Assembly: GCF_003854895.1 (NCBI RefSeq)
Contig: NZ_CP033966.1
Span: 3,968,001 to 4,032,000, forward strand
Length of the DNA stretch: 64,000 bases
Direction of reading: 5' to 3'
Source of the DNA: Pigmentiphaga sp. H8
GTDB taxonomy: Bacteria; Pseudomonadota; Gammaproteobacteria; Burkholderiales; Burkholderiaceae_B
The first letter of the stretch is position 1, and every line of letters starts with the position of its first letter. A program made the position numbers and the translations under genes. This document shows positions 35,470 to 44,145 of this stretch, one piece after another. The notes beneath the pieces are model-generated. The model had not been told where the DNA came from and searched no databases. It was given only the letters and a program-made list of their open reading frames with translations.

Positions 35470-35906
35470 CCCGACACAAACTTCCCACCCCCGCCGGCGA
35501 CGCCTCGCGCCTGCCCCGGCTCTTCGCGCTGTCCTCCTCGCTGGCAGTCCTCCAGGCCGACGCAACCGTCCACCTGATGCCGTTCCAGCGGGATGGCCTG
35601 CCTCGGGCCGGCTGGATCATGGGCATCAAGCCCATCACCGACACCGCATCGGTCCACGGCAACCACTGGGAACGACATCCGCGCGGCGACGAGATCCTGA
35701 CGCTGCTGGAAGGATCGTTGCGCGTCGTCCTGGCCGCGGACGCGGGCGACGAACGCGAACTGAAGGTCGCCGCCGGGGAATCGCTCGTCGTTCCCCAGGG
35801 GTGGTGGCACCGGCTGGAGGTACACCAGCCGGGCCGCCTGATGTTCGTCACCCCCGCCACCGACAGCGAACACCGCCTGCACCGCCCTCACGACCAGGAA
35901 GACTGA
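35466..35906 (+). CDS. Cupin-domain protein
   Basis: A 146-residue single-domain cupin. Motif 1 is visible as HGNHWERHPRGDEILTLLEG with His67, His71 and Glu76 as likely metal ligands, and motif 2 around GWWHRLEV with His115. It overlaps the PepSY gene by four bases and precedes the MFS gene by one base, so it is part of the siderophore-uptake operon. It may bind iron or modify the siderophore; no function is proven for this context. Confidence 0.82.
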   Translation: MTRHKLPTPAGDASRLPRLFALSSSLAVLQADATVHLMPFQRDGLPRAGWIMGIKPITDTASVHGNHWERHPRGDEILTLLEGSLRVVLAADAGDERELKVAAGESLVVPQGWWHRLEVHQPGRLMFVTPATDSEHRLHRPHDQED

Positions 35907-35907
35907 C

Positions 35908-37149
35908 ATGCCCTCCCTTTCCCCCACCTCGACGGCACGGCGCGGCGCCACGCTGCTGCAATGGCCCATGATCGCCTGCCTGTACGCTTCCCAGGGCATC
36001 CCCTTCGGCCTCGCGATGGAAGCGCTGCCGGCCATCCTGCGCGGCCAGGGCGCCAGCCTCGGCGCCCTGGCCTATCTTCCCCTGGTGAGCCTGCCCTGGG
36101 TGCTGAAATGCGGCTGGGCCCCGGTCGTGGACAATCATTGGTCGCCTCGCCTGGGACGCCGGCGCAGCTGGATCCTGCCCATGCAGGGGCTGGTCCTGGC
36201 CCTGCTGCTTGGCGTCATGGCGATCGGGGTCACGCAGGCCACCCTGCCCTATCTGCTGACGCTCTCGGTGGCGGCGTCGCTGGCCAGCGCCACACAGGAC
36301 ATCGCCACGGACGGCCTGGTCGCCGAACGGTTCGCAACCCGCGCGCTCGGCACCGCCAACGCGGTCCAGGTCGCCGGCACCATGATCGGCTTCTTCTACG
36401 GTGGCCCGGTGTTCCTGATGGCCTATGCGCGCGTCGGCCTGACCGGCGCGCTGCTGCTCCTGGCCCTGCCCATCGCGTTCAGCCTGGCGATGGTCGCGGC
36501 CTGGCGCGAACCCGCGCCGCCGCCCGAACAATGGCTGCGCCCACGGCAAGCCAGCCTGTGGCGCTTCCTGCGCTCGGGGCGGCACGCCTGGGCGCTGATC
36601 GCCGCGGCCTTCCTGTCCGCCGTGACCGTGGTCGCGTGCCACGGACTGTCCAAACTGCTGCTGGTCGATGCCGGCTGGGCGCTCGGGAAGATCGGCCAGG
36701 TCGGCATGGTCGGCGGCGCCGTCACCATTGTTCTTGGATGCGGCGGCGGGGCCTGGCTGGTGTCGCGGCTGGGCACCTGGCCGGTGTTCTTCGCCGGCAT
36801 CGCCTCGGCGGGCGTGGCGGCAGCCGTCTGGACCGTGCTGGCGTGGACCTCGCCCGCCCTGCCCGCGTACGCGGTCTGGCTGGCGACGCTGCTGACCAGC
36901 TTCGGGGCCGGCAGCGCATCCGTCGCGATGATGACCGCCGCCATGCGCTTCGCCCATGCGCGTGACCAGGCCGGCACCGACATGACAGCAGTGCAGAGCA
37001 TGCGCGACCTGGGCGAGATGGCCGCGTCCTCGTCGCTGATGGCCCTTGCCGCGCTGGCGGGCTATGGCGGCAGCTTCATGGTGGGTGTCGGACTGGCGCT
37101 GGCCACGCTGGTGCTCACGCCAGCGCTGCTGCGGACGCGCCGGAACTAA
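35908..37149 (+). CDS. RhtX/FptX-family siderophore MFS transporter
   Basis: A 413-residue inner-membrane transporter with about 12 membrane segments. The N-terminal YASQGIPFGLAMEALPAILR and ATQDIATDGLVAERF segments match the RhtX/FptX subfamily, single-component permeases that import intact siderophores such as rhizobactin 1021 and pyochelin. It closes the iron operon. Its stop codon overlaps the convergent ppk stop by three bases. Confidence 0.9.
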   Translation: MPSLSPTSTARRGATLLQWPMIACLYASQGIPFGLAMEALPAILRGQGASLGALAYLPLVSLPWVLKCGWAPVVDNHWSPRLGRRRSWILPMQGLVLALLLGVMAIGVTQATLPYLLTLSVAASLASATQDIATDGLVAERFATRALGTANAVQVAGTMIGFFYGGPVFLMAYARVGLTGALLLLALPIAFSLAMVAAWREPAPPPEQWLRPRQASLWRFLRSGRHAWALIAAAFLSAVTVVACHGLSKLLLVDAGWALGKIGQVGMVGGAVTIVLGCGGGAWLVSRLGTWPVFFAGIASAGVAAAVWTVLAWTSPALPAYAVWLATLLTSFGAGSASVAMMTAAMRFAHARDQAGTDMTAVQSMRDLGEMAASSSLMALAALAGYGGSFMVGVGLALATLVLTPALLRTRRN

Positions 37150-39239
37150 CCGGCGGTTTCGTCGAAGCCGCCCAGCGCCTTCATCAGATGCGCATGGAGG
37201 TTGAACGGCCGGCGGCGCGACCGCACCCGGACGTAGTCTCCCGAGGGCTGCTGCTGCCAGGCCAGTTGGTTGTCGCGCAGCGCGAAGGTGAAGGATTCGT
37301 CGATCACCCGCTTCTTCAAGGCCGGATCGAAGATGGGGAAGGCGACTTCGACGCGGCGGAAGAAATTCCGGTCCATCCAGTCGGCCGAGGCCAGGTAGAC
37401 CATCTCCTGGCCGCCGTTCAGGAAGTAGAACACCCGCGAGTGTTCGAGGAAGCGGCCGACGATGGACCGCACGGTGATGTTGTCCGACAGCCCCGGCACC
37501 CCGGCGCGCAAGGTGCACACGCCCCGCACCACCAGGTCGATGCGCACGCCCGCGCGGCTGGCCTTGTACAGTTCCTCGATCACCGAGGGTTCCAGCAGCG
37601 AGTTCATCTTGGCCATGATCCGCGCCGGCTTGCCCGCGCGCGCGTGGCGCGCCTCGCGGCGGACCAGCGCCACCATGGTCTCGTGCAGCGAGAACGGCGC
37701 CTGCAGCAGGCATTTCAGGTGGCGGCGCGCGCCCAGTCCGGTCAGTTGCGAGAATATCTGCTCCATGTCCTCGCACATGCGCGCGTCGGCGGTGAACAGG
37801 CCGAAATCGGTGTACAGGCGCGCCGTGCTGGGATGGTAGTTGCCGGTCCCCAGGTGTCCATAGCGACGGATGCGGCCGCGCTCGTGGCGCAGCACCAGGG
37901 CCATCTTGGCGTGGGTCTTGTGGCCCACCACGCCGTAGACCACGTGCGCGCCCACCTCTTCCAGCCGCGCCGCCCAGTTGATATTGGTCTGCTCGTCGAA
38001 GCGGGCCATCAGTTCCACCACCACGGTCACTTCCTTGCCCGAGCGCGCCGCCGCCAGCAGGAGGCGCATCAGTTCGGAATCCTCGCCGGTGCGGTAGATG
38101 GTCTGCTTGATGGCGACCACGCTGGGATCGGCCGCCGCCGCGGTCAGGAAATCGATGACGGGCTGGAACGACTGGTAGGGATGATGCAGCAGCCGGTCCT
38201 GCGCGGCGATGGCCTTGAAGAGCTCGTCGGGCGTCAGATTGCTGCGGTCGAACGGCGCCGGCAGGGCCGCGCGGAACGGCGGGAACTTCAGTTCCGGCCG
38301 GTTGATGCCGTTCACCAGCTGCATCAGCCGTGCCAGGTTGACCGGGCCGTCCACCCGATAGGCGTCGGCCGGCGTGAGCGAGAACTCCTTGAGCAGGAAG
38401 CTCTCGAGTTCCGGCGGGCTGGAGTCGGCCAGTTCCAGCCGGACGCCGTCGCCGAAGTGCCGCTGGGTCAGTTCCCCTTGCAGGGCCTGGCGCAGGTTGG
38501 TGATTTCCTCGTCGTCGACGAACAGGTCGCTGTTGCGCGTCAGGCGCCACTGGTAGCAGCCGTCCACCGTCATGCCGGGGAACAGGTCGCCCACGAACGC
38601 CTGCATGAACGAGGTCAGCATGACGTAGCCATGCGGGTGGCCGGACAGCTCGGGCGGCATCTGGGTCAGGCGCGGCAGCGCGCGCGGCGCCTGCACGATG
38701 GCGATGGCGGCATTGCGGCCGAAGGCATCGCGGCCCGACAACTGGACGGCGAAGTTCAGGCTCTTGTTGAACACGCGCGGGAACGGATGCGCCGGATCGA
38801 GCCCGATGGGCGTCAGAAGCGGCATGACGTCCAGCCGGAACACCTCGTGCGCCCACGCGCGCTGCGCCGGCGTCCAGCTCTGCGCCATGTGCAGCACGAT
38901 ACCCTCGGCCTGCAGGCGCGGCAGCACCTCGCGATTGAGCAAAGCGTACTGGCGCTCGACCAGGGCGTGCGCGGCCTCGGACACGCGCTGCACGACCTCG
39001 GCCGGGGTCCGGCCGTCCAGCCCGCGCGCGCCGGGATTCTGCCGCACCTGCTCGTGCAGGCTGGCCACACGGATCTCGAAGAACTCGTCCAGGTTGGAAG
39101 CCACGATGCACAGGAAGCGCAACCGTTCGAGCAGGGGCGCCCGGTCGTCCTCGGCCAGGGCCAGGACCCGTTCGTTGAACTTGAGCAAGGCAAGCTCGCG
39201 ATTCAGGAACAGGTCTTTGGCAGGCAATCTGGCAACCAT
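37146..39239 (-). CDS. ppk: Polyphosphate kinase 1
   Basis: A 697-residue PPK1, which makes polyphosphate from ATP. The domain order is standard: N-terminal domain (LFLNRELALLKFNERVL), head domain and two C-terminal catalytic domains with the phosphorylated His in VVGHKTHAK. It is divergent from ppx, and a PhoB-like box lies about 57 bases upstream of its start, so it is probably induced by phosphate limitation. ppk and ppx face away from each other rather than forming one operon as in E. coli. Confidence 0.96.
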   Translation of the reverse strand: MVARLPAKDLFLNRELALLKFNERVLALAEDDRAPLLERLRFLCIVASNLDEFFEIRVASLHEQVRQNPGARGLDGRTPAEVVQRVSEAAHALVERQYALLNREVLPRLQAEGIVLHMAQSWTPAQRAWAHEVFRLDVMPLLTPIGLDPAHPFPRVFNKSLNFAVQLSGRDAFGRNAAIAIVQAPRALPRLTQMPPELSGHPHGYVMLTSFMQAFVGDLFPGMTVDGCYQWRLTRNSDLFVDDEEITNLRQALQGELTQRHFGDGVRLELADSSPPELESFLLKEFSLTPADAYRVDGPVNLARLMQLVNGINRPELKFPPFRAALPAPFDRSNLTPDELFKAIAAQDRLLHHPYQSFQPVIDFLTAAAADPSVVAIKQTIYRTGEDSELMRLLLAAARSGKEVTVVVELMARFDEQTNINWAARLEEVGAHVVYGVVGHKTHAKMALVLRHERGRIRRYGHLGTGNYHPSTARLYTDFGLFTADARMCEDMEQIFSQLTGLGARRHLKCLLQAPFSLHETMVALVRREARHARAGKPARIMAKMNSLLEPSVIEELYKASRAGVRIDLVVRGVCTLRAGVPGLSDNITVRSIVGRFLEHSRVFYFLNGGQEMVYLASADWMDRNFFRRVEVAFPIFDPALKKRVIDESFTFALRDNQLAWQQQPSGDYVRVRSRRRPFNLHAHLMKALGGFDETAG

Positions 39240-39295
39240 GGGATATCCGCAAAAATGGGGGACGAAGCTGAGAGGGCTATTTTTGCGTCAAAATG

Positions 39296-39313
39296 ATGAC
39301 TACCTTATGACAG
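39296..39313 (-). promoter_or_regulatory. PhoB-like box upstream of ppk
   Basis: On the minus strand CTGTCAT-AAGG-TAGTCAT gives a perfect first repeat and a second with two mismatches, spaced by four bases. It is about 57 bases from the ppk start. A CTGTCAT at 39324-39330 faces ppx and makes an inverted pair with it, but lacks a second direct repeat. Confidence 0.65.
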
Positions 39314-39374
39314 TGCAACCATTCTGTCATTGAAGCGCCTTATTCTTGCAGTTCGCATCTCAACTTTCCATTCC

Positions 39375-40865
39375 ATGAATCAATTGCTCGCCGCCGTCGA
39401 TCTTGGCTCCAACAGTTTTCGTCTGGTCATCGGCCGCGTGGTCGACGAAGGCGGAACCATCCAGATCTACCCGGTCGACCGGCTCAAGGAAACCGTGCGG
39501 CTGGCCGCCGGCCTGCAGGCGGACAAGACGCTGGACAGCTCGACCACCGATTTCGCCCTGCAGGTACTGAGCCGCTTCGGCGAGCGCCTGCGCAGCTTCC
39601 ATCCGGAACGCGTGCGGGCGGTGGCCACCAATACATTCCGCGTGGCGCGCAACGTCAGCGAATTCCTGCCCCTGGCGGAAGAAGCCCTGGGCTTTCCCAT
39701 CGAGGTCATCGCCGGCCGCGAGGAAGCGCGCCTGATCTTCTCCGGCGTTTCGCACTCGCTGCCCCCCTCGCCGGCCAAGCGGCTGGTGGTCGATATCGGC
39801 GGCGGCTCGACCGAGTTCATCGTCGGCCGGCGCTTCGAGCCCGAGCTGATGGAATCGCTGTACATGGGTTGCGTAAGCTTCAGCCGTGCCTACTTCCCCG
39901 ACGGCATCATCGACGCCCATGCCATGAAGCAGGCCGAAATGGCCGCCCGCCGCGAGATCGAGGTTATCGCCAAGCAGTATCGCAAGGCCGGATGGCAGGA
40001 AGCCTACGGCTCGTCGGGGACGAGCAAGGCGCTGGGCGCGATCCTGACCGAGTCCGGCTTCTCGGAGTCGGGCATCACCCGGCACGGCATGGACAAGCTC
40101 AAGGACAAACTGATCAAGGCGGGCACGGTCGAACGCGCGCAACTGGCGGGCATCAAGCCCGACCGCATCTCGGTGCTGCCGGGCGGCCTGGCCATCATGA
40201 GCGCGATTTTCGACGAACTGGGCCTGGACGTGATGCGCACGGCCGACGGCGCGCTGCGCGTGGGCGTGCTGTACGACCTGGCCGGCCGCGACGCCTCGCT
40301 GGACAAACGCGACGACACGGTGCGCCAGTTCATGAGCCGCTACAAGGTGGACCGCGCCCAGGCGACGCGCGTGCGGCAGACGGCGCTGGAGCTGTTCAAG
40401 CAGCTGGTGCCCATGCCCGCCGACGAACACCAGGAATTGACCCGGGTGCTGGGCTGGGCCGCCGAGCTGCACGAGATCGGCCTGTCCATCGCCCACAACA
40501 CCTATCACCGGCACTCGGCCTACATCCTGGAACACGCCGACATGCCGGGCTTCTCGCGCCAGGACCAGGCCCTGCTCGCGCTCCTGGCGCTAGGCCATCA
40601 GGGCAAGCTGGCCAAGCTCCAGCACCTGGTCAACCACCACGAACAATGGATCGCCATCCTGTGCCTGCGACTGGCGGCCATCCTCTACCGGCGGCGCGAG
40701 GACATCACCGCGCCGCCCGTCAAGGTGTCGGTCAAGGGATCGTCCATCATCGTCAAGACTGACGCGGCGTGGATGAGTGCCCACCCGCTGACCGACTTCA
40801 CCCTGCGCGCCGAGGAATCAGAATGGCGCAAGGTGGGATTCACGTTCGAGCTGCTTGAGCTCTGA
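39375..40865 (+). CDS. ppx: Exopolyphosphatase (Ppx/GppA family)
   Basis: A 496-residue enzyme that releases phosphate from polyphosphate ends. Actin-like ATPase-fold motifs are AVDLGSNSFRLVIGR at the N terminus and VVDIGGGSTEFIVG near residue 135. A C-terminal HD-like region (AAELHEIGLSIAH) is present as in long Ppx proteins. The ATG at 39375 gives the usual N terminus MNQLLAAVDLG; an upstream TTG at 39330 would add 15 residues. Divergent from ppk. Confidence 0.95.
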   Translation: MNQLLAAVDLGSNSFRLVIGRVVDEGGTIQIYPVDRLKETVRLAAGLQADKTLDSSTTDFALQVLSRFGERLRSFHPERVRAVATNTFRVARNVSEFLPLAEEALGFPIEVIAGREEARLIFSGVSHSLPPSPAKRLVVDIGGGSTEFIVGRRFEPELMESLYMGCVSFSRAYFPDGIIDAHAMKQAEMAARREIEVIAKQYRKAGWQEAYGSSGTSKALGAILTESGFSESGITRHGMDKLKDKLIKAGTVERAQLAGIKPDRISVLPGGLAIMSAIFDELGLDVMRTADGALRVGVLYDLAGRDASLDKRDDTVRQFMSRYKVDRAQATRVRQTALELFKQLVPMPADEHQELTRVLGWAAELHEIGLSIAHNTYHRHSAYILEHADMPGFSRQDQALLALLALGHQGKLAKLQHLVNHHEQWIAILCLRLAAILYRRREDITAPPVKVSVKGSSIIVKTDAAWMSAHPLTDFTLRAEESEWRKVGFTFELLEL

Positions 40866-41005
40866 ACGCAGGCGCCGGGTCAGCCGGCGCAATACCTTCA
40901 CTCCGGTGCGGCGCAGCCGCCGCGTCAACCGCAAGCGCCTGCGTCGCGTTGCCGCCGGGCGCGGGAGCGCCGCCGCCACGCGGCGGCCACGCGACACCGC
41001 GGACC

Positions 41006-41815
41006 TCACGAACGCCTCGAGACCTGGGATTCCAGCCCGAAGTGCCGACGATAGCGATCGTCCAGCGCGTCGATGGACAGCAGCATGGGGAAATCGGCGG
41101 TGTTGAAGTCGGCATCCCAGGCCGGCTCGCCGCATACGCGGGCGCCCACTTTCAGGTAGCCCTTGATCAGCGGCGGTACGCGGGTCGGCAGATTGCAGTC
41201 CAGGCGCTCGACGGGCAGCCGGTGCAGCGGCTGCACGCGCAGGTCGCGGGCCTGTTCGATGTCGGCCGCCACCGAGCGGTACACCCCCGCCGCGGTCGCG
41301 CCGTCGTCGCGCAGGCTGACGCTGGCGCAGCCGAACACATAGCGTTTGCCGGTACGGCGCAGGAACTCCGCCAGCCCCGACCACAGCAGCATGATGACGG
41401 CTCCGCTGCGGTAGTCGCGGTGGGTGCAGGAGCGTCCGAATTCGACCAGTTCGCTGCGGATGGCCCCCAGGCCAGACAGGTCGAACTCGGATTCGGAGTA
41501 GTAGCCGCCGGCGTGGCGGGCCTGGTCGGGCCCGAGGATGCGGTAGGTGCCCACGACCCGGCCGGTATCCAGTTCGCGCACGATGAGGTGTTCGCACCAG
41601 GCATCGAACCGGTCCTCGTCGATGCCGTCGATGGCGGTCGGGAACACGGCCCCCATGTCTTCGGTGAACACCTCGTAACGCAGGCGCTGGGCTTGCCGGA
41701 CTTCTTCCCAGGAACGCGCCAACCCCACGACCAGGCCGGGGGTCTGGACACCGCCATGAAGTTCGTCGGCCAGGCCGCGACGCGCTTCGATGCGGGTGAA
41801 TTCGAGCATATGCAC
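41006..41815 (-). CDS. olsB: Ornithine-lipid acyltransferase-like GNAT protein (OlsB family)
   Basis: A 269-residue acyltransferase of the hemolysin-like/OlsB group. Family motifs are seen in RYEVFTEDMGA, RELDTGRVVGTYRIL and EFGRSCTHRDYRSGAVIMLLW. OlsB joins a 3-hydroxyacyl group from acyl-ACP to the alpha-amino group of ornithine, the first step of phosphorus-free ornithine lipids. No olsA is adjacent, as is common. A good PhoB-like box 47 bases upstream supports induction under phosphate limitation, which is the classical setting for this lipid. A close alternative start is the ATG two codons later. Confidence 0.85.
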   Translation of the reverse strand: MHMLEFTRIEARRGLADELHGGVQTPGLVVGLARSWEEVRQAQRLRYEVFTEDMGAVFPTAIDGIDEDRFDAWCEHLIVRELDTGRVVGTYRILGPDQARHAGGYYSESEFDLSGLGAIRSELVEFGRSCTHRDYRSGAVIMLLWSGLAEFLRRTGKRYVFGCASVSLRDDGATAAGVYRSVAADIEQARDLRVQPLHRLPVERLDCNLPTRVPPLIKGYLKVGARVCGEPAWDADFNTADFPMLLSIDALDDRYRRHFGLESQVSRRS

Positions 41816-41862
41816 ACTCCTTGACAGGTAAGTCGAGTGTCGGTGCTTAGCGTTTCACGTCA

Positions 41863-41880
41863 TTGACAGAATCATGACGG
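41863..41880 (-). promoter_or_regulatory. PhoB-like box upstream of olsB
   Basis: On the minus strand CCGTCAT-GATT-CTGTCAA shows two 7-base direct repeats with one mismatch each to CTGTCAT and the correct four-base spacer, 47 bases before the olsB start. Confidence 0.7.
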
Positions 41881-41950
41881 TACCATGAATCAAACGATAC
41901 CCGTGGCCCGCATACCCGTGGCCCACCGGAAACGCCTGCTTACGAATGGA

Positions 41951-42029
41951 GTCCCCCCTACGCGCTTCGCGCGCCCCCCAGGGGGCGATGCGGGTGGACC
42001 GGCAGAGCCGGATCCACCGCATCCTGGGT
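41951..42029 (+). repeat. Intergenic palindromic repeat, copy A
   Basis: About 79 bases beginning CCCCCCTACGCGCTTCGCGCG, then a CCCCC/GGGGG dyad and GGTGGACCGGC...GCCGGATCCACC. It is inverted relative to copies B-E. Together with copy B it fills most of the 396-base gap between olsB and sixA; between them another imperfect hairpin (GGTGCTATCGCTGGC and GCCAGCGGTAGCAACC) is seen. No gene was found in this gap. Confidence 0.8.
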
Positions 42030-42119
42030 CTAGTACCTGTTTCTTGGGGGGTGGCACCGGTGCTATCGCTGGCAGCCAGCGGTAGCAACCGTGCTTCAGT
42101 CCAAGATGGTTTCCCTAGA

Positions 42120-42201
42120 CCCAGGAAACCGCGGATCTGGCTTTGCCAGTCCGCCGGTTTCGCCCCCTTGAGGGGGCCCGCGCAAGCGGGTAGGGGGTGG
42201 G
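42120..42201 (-). repeat. Intergenic palindromic repeat, copy B (divergent sequence)
   Basis: A variant of the family with CGGATCTGGCTTTGCCAGTCCG, CCCCCTTGAGGGGG and CCCGCGCAAGCGGG dyads. It ends about ten bases from the sixA stop codon, in the opposite orientation to copy A. Confidence 0.75.
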
Positions 42202-42211
42202 ATTCCCCCCC

Positions 42212-42664
42212 CTAGACGAACTCGGGATTGATGACGGCGCGGATGACGACCTGGAAGTCCTCGTCGCGCTGGCGGCGGGCCAGCCACCACAGGCCGCCCT
42301 TCTTCAGGCTCCAGGGCAGGTCTTCGCCGGCCAGCAGGGTACTGGCCACGCGGCCCAGCGTCGGCTGGTGGCCCACGACCAGCACCGATCGCGGCGACAG
42401 GGGCCAGCCGGTGGCGGCCAGGACGTGGGCCGGCGAGGCCTCGGGCGCCAGGTCCGGCACGACGGTGTAGTCGCAGCCCAGGGCATCGGCGGTCTGGCGC
42501 GTGCGCACCGCGGGGCTGGCCATGACCATCAGGTCGGAAGGGGCATGGGCCCGAAGCCACGCGGCGACGGCCTCGGCCTGCTTGTGCCCGCGCCGCGTCA
42601 AGGCGCGCTGCAGGTCGTTCGGGCCGTCTTCGGCCTCGGCGTGCCGCCAGAGGATCAGGTTCAT
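42212..42664 (-). CDS. sixA: SixA-type phosphohistidine phosphatase
   Basis: A 150-residue histidine phosphatase. The catalytic RHAEAED motif is at the N terminus and the second His is in VVGHQPTL; length and the short C terminus match SixA. SixA removes phosphate from His residues of signalling or phosphotransfer proteins. I chose the ATG at 42664, which puts RHAE at residues 7-10; the upstream ATG at 42685 has a weak GGGA and would add seven residues. It lies downstream of glmM on the same strand. Confidence 0.88.
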   Translation of the reverse strand: MNLILWRHAEAEDGPNDLQRALTRRGHKQAEAVAAWLRAHAPSDLMVMASPAVRTRQTADALGCDYTVVPDLAPEASPAHVLAATGWPLSPRSVLVVGHQPTLGRVASTLLAGEDLPWSLKKGGLWWLARRQRDEDFQVVIRAVINPEFV

Positions 42665-42752
42665 GGACGATGCTTGCATGGTCATAATCGAAGTTCCCGA
42701 TTGTGCCCGCGGGGCATGACTGAGGCTTGACAGGGGCGCGGCGCCGCCGAAG

Positions 42753-44093
42753 CTAGGCCAGGCTGGCGGACAGGAGGGCCAGGCAGTCGTCGACCAGCGC
42801 TTCGTCGGCCGCCTCGACCATCAGGCGCAGCTTGGGCTCGGTGCCCGAGGCGCGGATCAGCACCCGCCCCTGCCCGTCCAGCCGCCGCTCGACCTCTTCC
42901 CTGGCCTGGGCCAGACCGGCATGCTCGTGCCAATCCACGCCCGGCGCGAGCGGCACGTTGACCAGTTTCTGAGGATACAGCCGCAGCGGTTCCAGCAACT
43001 GGGCCAGCGACTTGCCCTGTCGGCGCATCGCCGCCAGCACCTGGAGCGCGGCCATGGTGCCGTCCCCCGTCGTATGGCGATCCAGGCAAAGCACATGCCC
43101 GGAGCTTTCGCCGCCATACAGCCAACCCTTCTTGCGCAGCATCGCCAGCACGTAGCGGTCGCCCACGGCGGCCCGCGCGAACGGCACGTTCAGGTCGCGC
43201 ATCCGGTGTTCGAAGGCAAGGTTGGTCATCTGCGTGCCGACCACGCCCGCCACCGGCCCGGCCAGCAGGCGGTCCGTCACGATGGCATACAGCAGTTCGT
43301 CGCCGTTGTAGCGTCTGCCGTCGCCATCAACCATCAGCACGCGATCGGCGTCGCCGTCCAGCGCGATACCCAGGCCGGCCTTCTGCGCCTGCACCGCCTC
43401 GGCCAGCGCATCCAGGTGCGTGGCGCCGACGCCGTCGTTGATGTTCATCCCGTTGGGCGCGCAGCCTATGCAGGTCACGGTGGCGCCCAGTTCCTCGAAC
43501 ACGGCGGGCGCCACGTGGTAGGCCGCGCCATGGGCGGCGTCGATCACCAGTTGCATGTCCGTCAGGTCGAGATCGTTGGGAAAACCGCTCTTGCAGAACT
43601 CGATGTAGCGCCCCGCGGCATCCGTCAGGCGCTTGGCGCGCCCCAGCTTGCCGGAGGACACGCACCCGACCGGTTCGCCCAGCTCGGCCTCGATGCGCAG
43701 CTCCACTTCGTCGGCCAGCTTCATGCCGGTGGCCGAGAAGAACTTGATGCCATTGTCGAAATAGGGATTGTGCGAGGCGCTGATCACGATGCCGGCCGAC
43801 AGGCGCAGCGCCCGGGTCAGGTAAGCGATGGCCGGCGTGGGCATGGGCCCGGCCAGGAGGACGTCGATGCCCGCCGCGGACAGCCCCGCCTCGAGCGCCG
43901 ATTCCAGCATGTAGCCGGAGATGCGCGTGTCCTTCCCGATCAGGACGACCGGCCGCCCTCCGTCGCGATGCTCCGCCGTCAGGACGCGTCCTGCGGCATA
44001 GCCCAGGCGCAGCGCGAATTCCGCATTGATGACCTTTGAACCGACCTTGCCCCGAATGCCGTCGGTACCGAAATACTTGCGTCGTCCAACCAT
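42753..44093 (-). CDS. glmM: Phosphoglucosamine mutase
   Basis: A 446-residue enzyme that converts glucosamine-6-phosphate to glucosamine-1-phosphate for peptidoglycan and lipopolysaccharide synthesis. The catalytic phosphoserine is Ser107 in ISASHNP; the metal-binding loop is LDGDADRV; KYFGTDGIRG near the N terminus is the family signature. It follows folP by 52 bases on the same strand, the order folP-glmM known from many proteobacteria. Confidence 0.97.
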   Translation of the reverse strand: MVGRRKYFGTDGIRGKVGSKVINAEFALRLGYAAGRVLTAEHRDGGRPVVLIGKDTRISGYMLESALEAGLSAAGIDVLLAGPMPTPAIAYLTRALRLSAGIVISASHNPYFDNGIKFFSATGMKLADEVELRIEAELGEPVGCVSSGKLGRAKRLTDAAGRYIEFCKSGFPNDLDLTDMQLVIDAAHGAAYHVAPAVFEELGATVTCIGCAPNGMNINDGVGATHLDALAEAVQAQKAGLGIALDGDADRVLMVDGDGRRYNGDELLYAIVTDRLLAGPVAGVVGTQMTNLAFEHRMRDLNVPFARAAVGDRYVLAMLRKKGWLYGGESSGHVLCLDRHTTGDGTMAALQVLAAMRRQGKSLAQLLEPLRLYPQKLVNVPLAPGVDWHEHAGLAQAREEVERRLDGQGRVLIRASGTEPKLRLMVEAADEALVDDCLALLSASLA

Positions 44094-44145
44094 CTTGGAT
44101 GGCCCCCTGCTTGTTGTTCTTGTCCGCGCGGGAAGCGCGCGGCCA

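Noticed and set aside
35848..39252. Open frame of 1134 codons on the minus strand
   Set aside because: It is antisense to the MFS gene and out of frame with ppk; its composition is Arg/Gly/Ala-rich as expected from GC-rich third positions, and no domain is recognisable.
39324..39330. PhoB box for ppx
   Set aside because: A single CTGTCAT repeat is present without the second direct repeat at the right distance.
41885..42085. Small plus-strand open frame between olsB and sixA
   Set aside because: It runs through repeat copy A and has no ribosome binding site or recognisable product.
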